This document shows, piece by piece, positions 63,703 through 64,000 of a stretch of DNA of 64,000 nucleotides. The stretch is from NCBI GenBank assembly GCA_024628785.1, contig CP102405.1, forward strand, positions 1,922,001 to 1,986,000, given 5' to 3'. The notes beneath the pieces are model-generated. The model saw only the letters and a program-made list of their open reading frames with translations, was not told the origin of the DNA and searched no databases. The position numbers and the translations under genes were made by a program. This DNA is from Fusobacteria bacterium ZRK30. GTDB lineage: Bacteria > Fusobacteriota > Fusobacteriia > Fusobacteriales > Fusobacteriaceae. Within the stretch, counting starts at the first letter, position 1. Each line of letters begins with the position of its first letter.

Positions 63703-64000
63703 CTATTCCCTACCTTTTAACTTAAATTTATATTCTACCATGACACTTCCGCTTATAGCCATCCCGCTATTTATAAGTTTTATATTCCAGTCACGGGCTT
63801 TACTTTCCACAGCTCTATCTATTATATCTACCCCTGTTTTTATCAATCTTACTCTGAGTACCTTCCCATCAGCATCTACATCTAAAATTATCTTTACATC
63901 GGCAGTTTGAGCATTTTTCTCGGCTTCCAGAGGATATTTGGGATCTTTATTGGATGAGTCCCAGATAACTTTGGATTTTCCGTCTACAGATCCTACTTTT
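63703..64000 (-). CDS. TonB C-terminal-like energy transducer (N-terminus beyond window)
   Basis: The frame enters from the right edge and stops at TAG 63703-63705, next to the start of the regulator gene. The ~99 visible residues include KYPLEAEKNAQTADVKIILDVDADGKVLRVRLIKTGVDIIDRAVESKARDWNIKL, resembling the TonB_C domain in which a periplasmic beta-alpha-beta module follows Y-P-x-x-A-x-x-x-x-x-x-G-x-V. TonB proteins couple proton motive force to outer-membrane uptake. The N-terminal anchor cannot be seen. Confidence 0.7.
   Translation of the reverse strand, partial: KVGSVDGKSKVIWDSSNKDPKYPLEAEKNAQTADVKIILDVDADGKVLRVRLIKTGVDIIDRAVESKARDWNIKLINSGMAISGSVMVEYKFKLKGRE

Overview
The window is AT-rich bacterial DNA with densely packed genes on both strands and many strong hairpin terminators. 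It looks like a Gram-negative, fermentative member of the Fusobacteriota, perhaps the Psychrilyobacter/Propionigenium/Ilyobacter group. That is an inference from several signs: an FplA-like type Vd patatin autotransporter, many small outer-membrane beta-barrels beside Firmicute-like genes (RqcH/NFACT, YybS, PASTA protein, TrpXYZ-type importer), and low GC throughout. No rRNA, tRNA or CRISPR was seen.

Layout. 1-4.2 kb: truncated EamA exporter, EI24 membrane protein, DHFR-like reductase, and a wrecked uvrA2-like gene still carrying an intact MerR-type promoter beside its merR gene. 4.4-7.8 kb: a glycosyltransferase-deacetylase fusion bracketed by a 20-bp repeat, a nitroreductase and a DUF305 lipoprotein. 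7.9-12.7 kb: one operon of outer-membrane barrel, MacB/LolCDE-type ABC ATPase, two permeases and a LolA-like carrier. 12.7-17.6 kb: FplA-like phospholipase and a DHH-CBS-nucleotidyltransferase protein. 17.7-20.7 kb: a predicted tryptophan importer operon behind a leader peptide with tandem Trp codons, competing hairpins and a terminator. 21-26 kb: DUF3943 and barrel proteins, YibE/F, pnp with a structured leader. 26-31.6 kb: GrpB, RqcH, and the block PASTA-rsgA-rpe-marR/feoA. 31.7-40 kb: M3 peptidase, Fe-alcohol dehydrogenase, an unknown gene beside an unusual UvrD helicase-nuclease-S24 fusion, and an EAL protein. 40-49 kb: SDR, porins, split chromate transporter, complete opp operon. 49-55.6 kb: a solitary groEL, small lipoproteins, a 2H phosphoesterase, an IS30-family element with a canonical -1 frameshift signal, a macrodomain protein and an anion permease. 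55.6-64 kb: two U32 proteins, then the housekeeping block tonB-like, degenerate NtrC-like regulator, dnaX, yybS, rplI, dnaB.

The observations most worth following are the helicase-nuclease-S24 triple fusion (about 35.6-38.0 kb) with its unknown neighbour, the Trp leader/attenuator, the four copies of the palindromic repeat GCAACGTGACGTTGCATCCA, the NtrC-like protein that has lost its sigma-54 contact and Walker B motifs, and rsgA, which seems to start on a non-canonical codon. All functional calls rest on motif recognition by eye; no database search was possible.
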